From CAZDKO01 sp964506075 [NCBI: uncultured bacterium] (GTDB lineage Bacteria > CAZDME01 > JAYEMH01): a stretch of 35,970 nt of DNA. The first letter of the stretch is position 1. Below are more notes on the stretch, generated by a model that worked only from the letters and a program-made list of their open reading frames with translations, was not told the DNA's origin and searched no databases. The stretch itself is not shown here. The stretch spans positions 1 to 35,970 of the forward strand of contig CAZDKO010000016.1 of NCBI GenBank assembly GCA_964506075.1, in the 5' to 3' direction.

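Overview
The whole window lies inside one uninterrupted plus-strand reading frame. Reading codons from base 3 (every codon starts at a position divisible by 3), I find no stop codon to the last base: about 11,989 sense codons, with neither the start nor the stop of the gene in the window. Residue numbers used here are window position divided by 3. There are no intergenic gaps, RNA genes, promoters, terminators, mobile elements or CRISPR arrays that I can support. The short open stretches in other frames are shadows of this frame. Fused genes of this size are known from Candidatus Omnitrophota (OP3), so an Omnitrophota-like bacterium is the best guess. That is an inference from architecture, not from a marker gene.

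Layout, N to C. (1) 3-4480: repeat-rich part with 81-aa beta-type repeats, 8-aa NFFT repeats, 27-aa repeats and ten 18-aa AWNAIKNVGNV repeats that resemble phage tape-measure repeats. (2) 4480-12010: probably cytosolic, with a degenerate SecA-like helicase, a class I methyltransferase, a GGDEF-like domain with a duplicated half, and a C39-like cysteine peptidase fold. (3) 12018-18215: a lipoprotein-type signal sequence, a six-hairpin glycosidase-like domain, TPEE/GFW repeats, an RHS-like patch and long beta-rich sequence, closed by a membrane helix with a lysine/arginine-rich tail. This looks like a loop outside the membrane. (4) 18215-23480: coiled coil, membrane helices and a GT48 1,3-beta-glucan synthase (callose synthase/FKS1-type) with its C-terminal membrane helices. 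(5) 24200-25800: UDP-glucose pyrophosphorylase. (6) 25820-26590: cytidylate kinase-like domain. (7) 26610-28100: M50-like membrane protease and repeat R1. (8) 28440-30745: full-length Rel/SpoT-like region (HD, synthetase, TGS, two ACT). (9) 31340-32950: trehalose synthase TreT-like glycosyltransferase. (10) 33280-35970: second lipoprotein-like signal, repeat R2 (identical to R1 over 788 bases), second M50-like domain, and a transglutaminase-like domain cut by the window end.

The most striking content is a UDP-glucose-centred assembly in one polypeptide. A UGPase makes UDP-glucose, a eukaryotic-type GT48 could polymerise it to 1,3-beta-glucan across the membrane, and a TreT-like enzyme could use NDP-glucose for trehalose. 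GGDEF-like and Rel-like second-messenger modules sit in the same chain. Several of these domains have altered catalytic motifs, so some may serve as binding or structural modules rather than enzymes.
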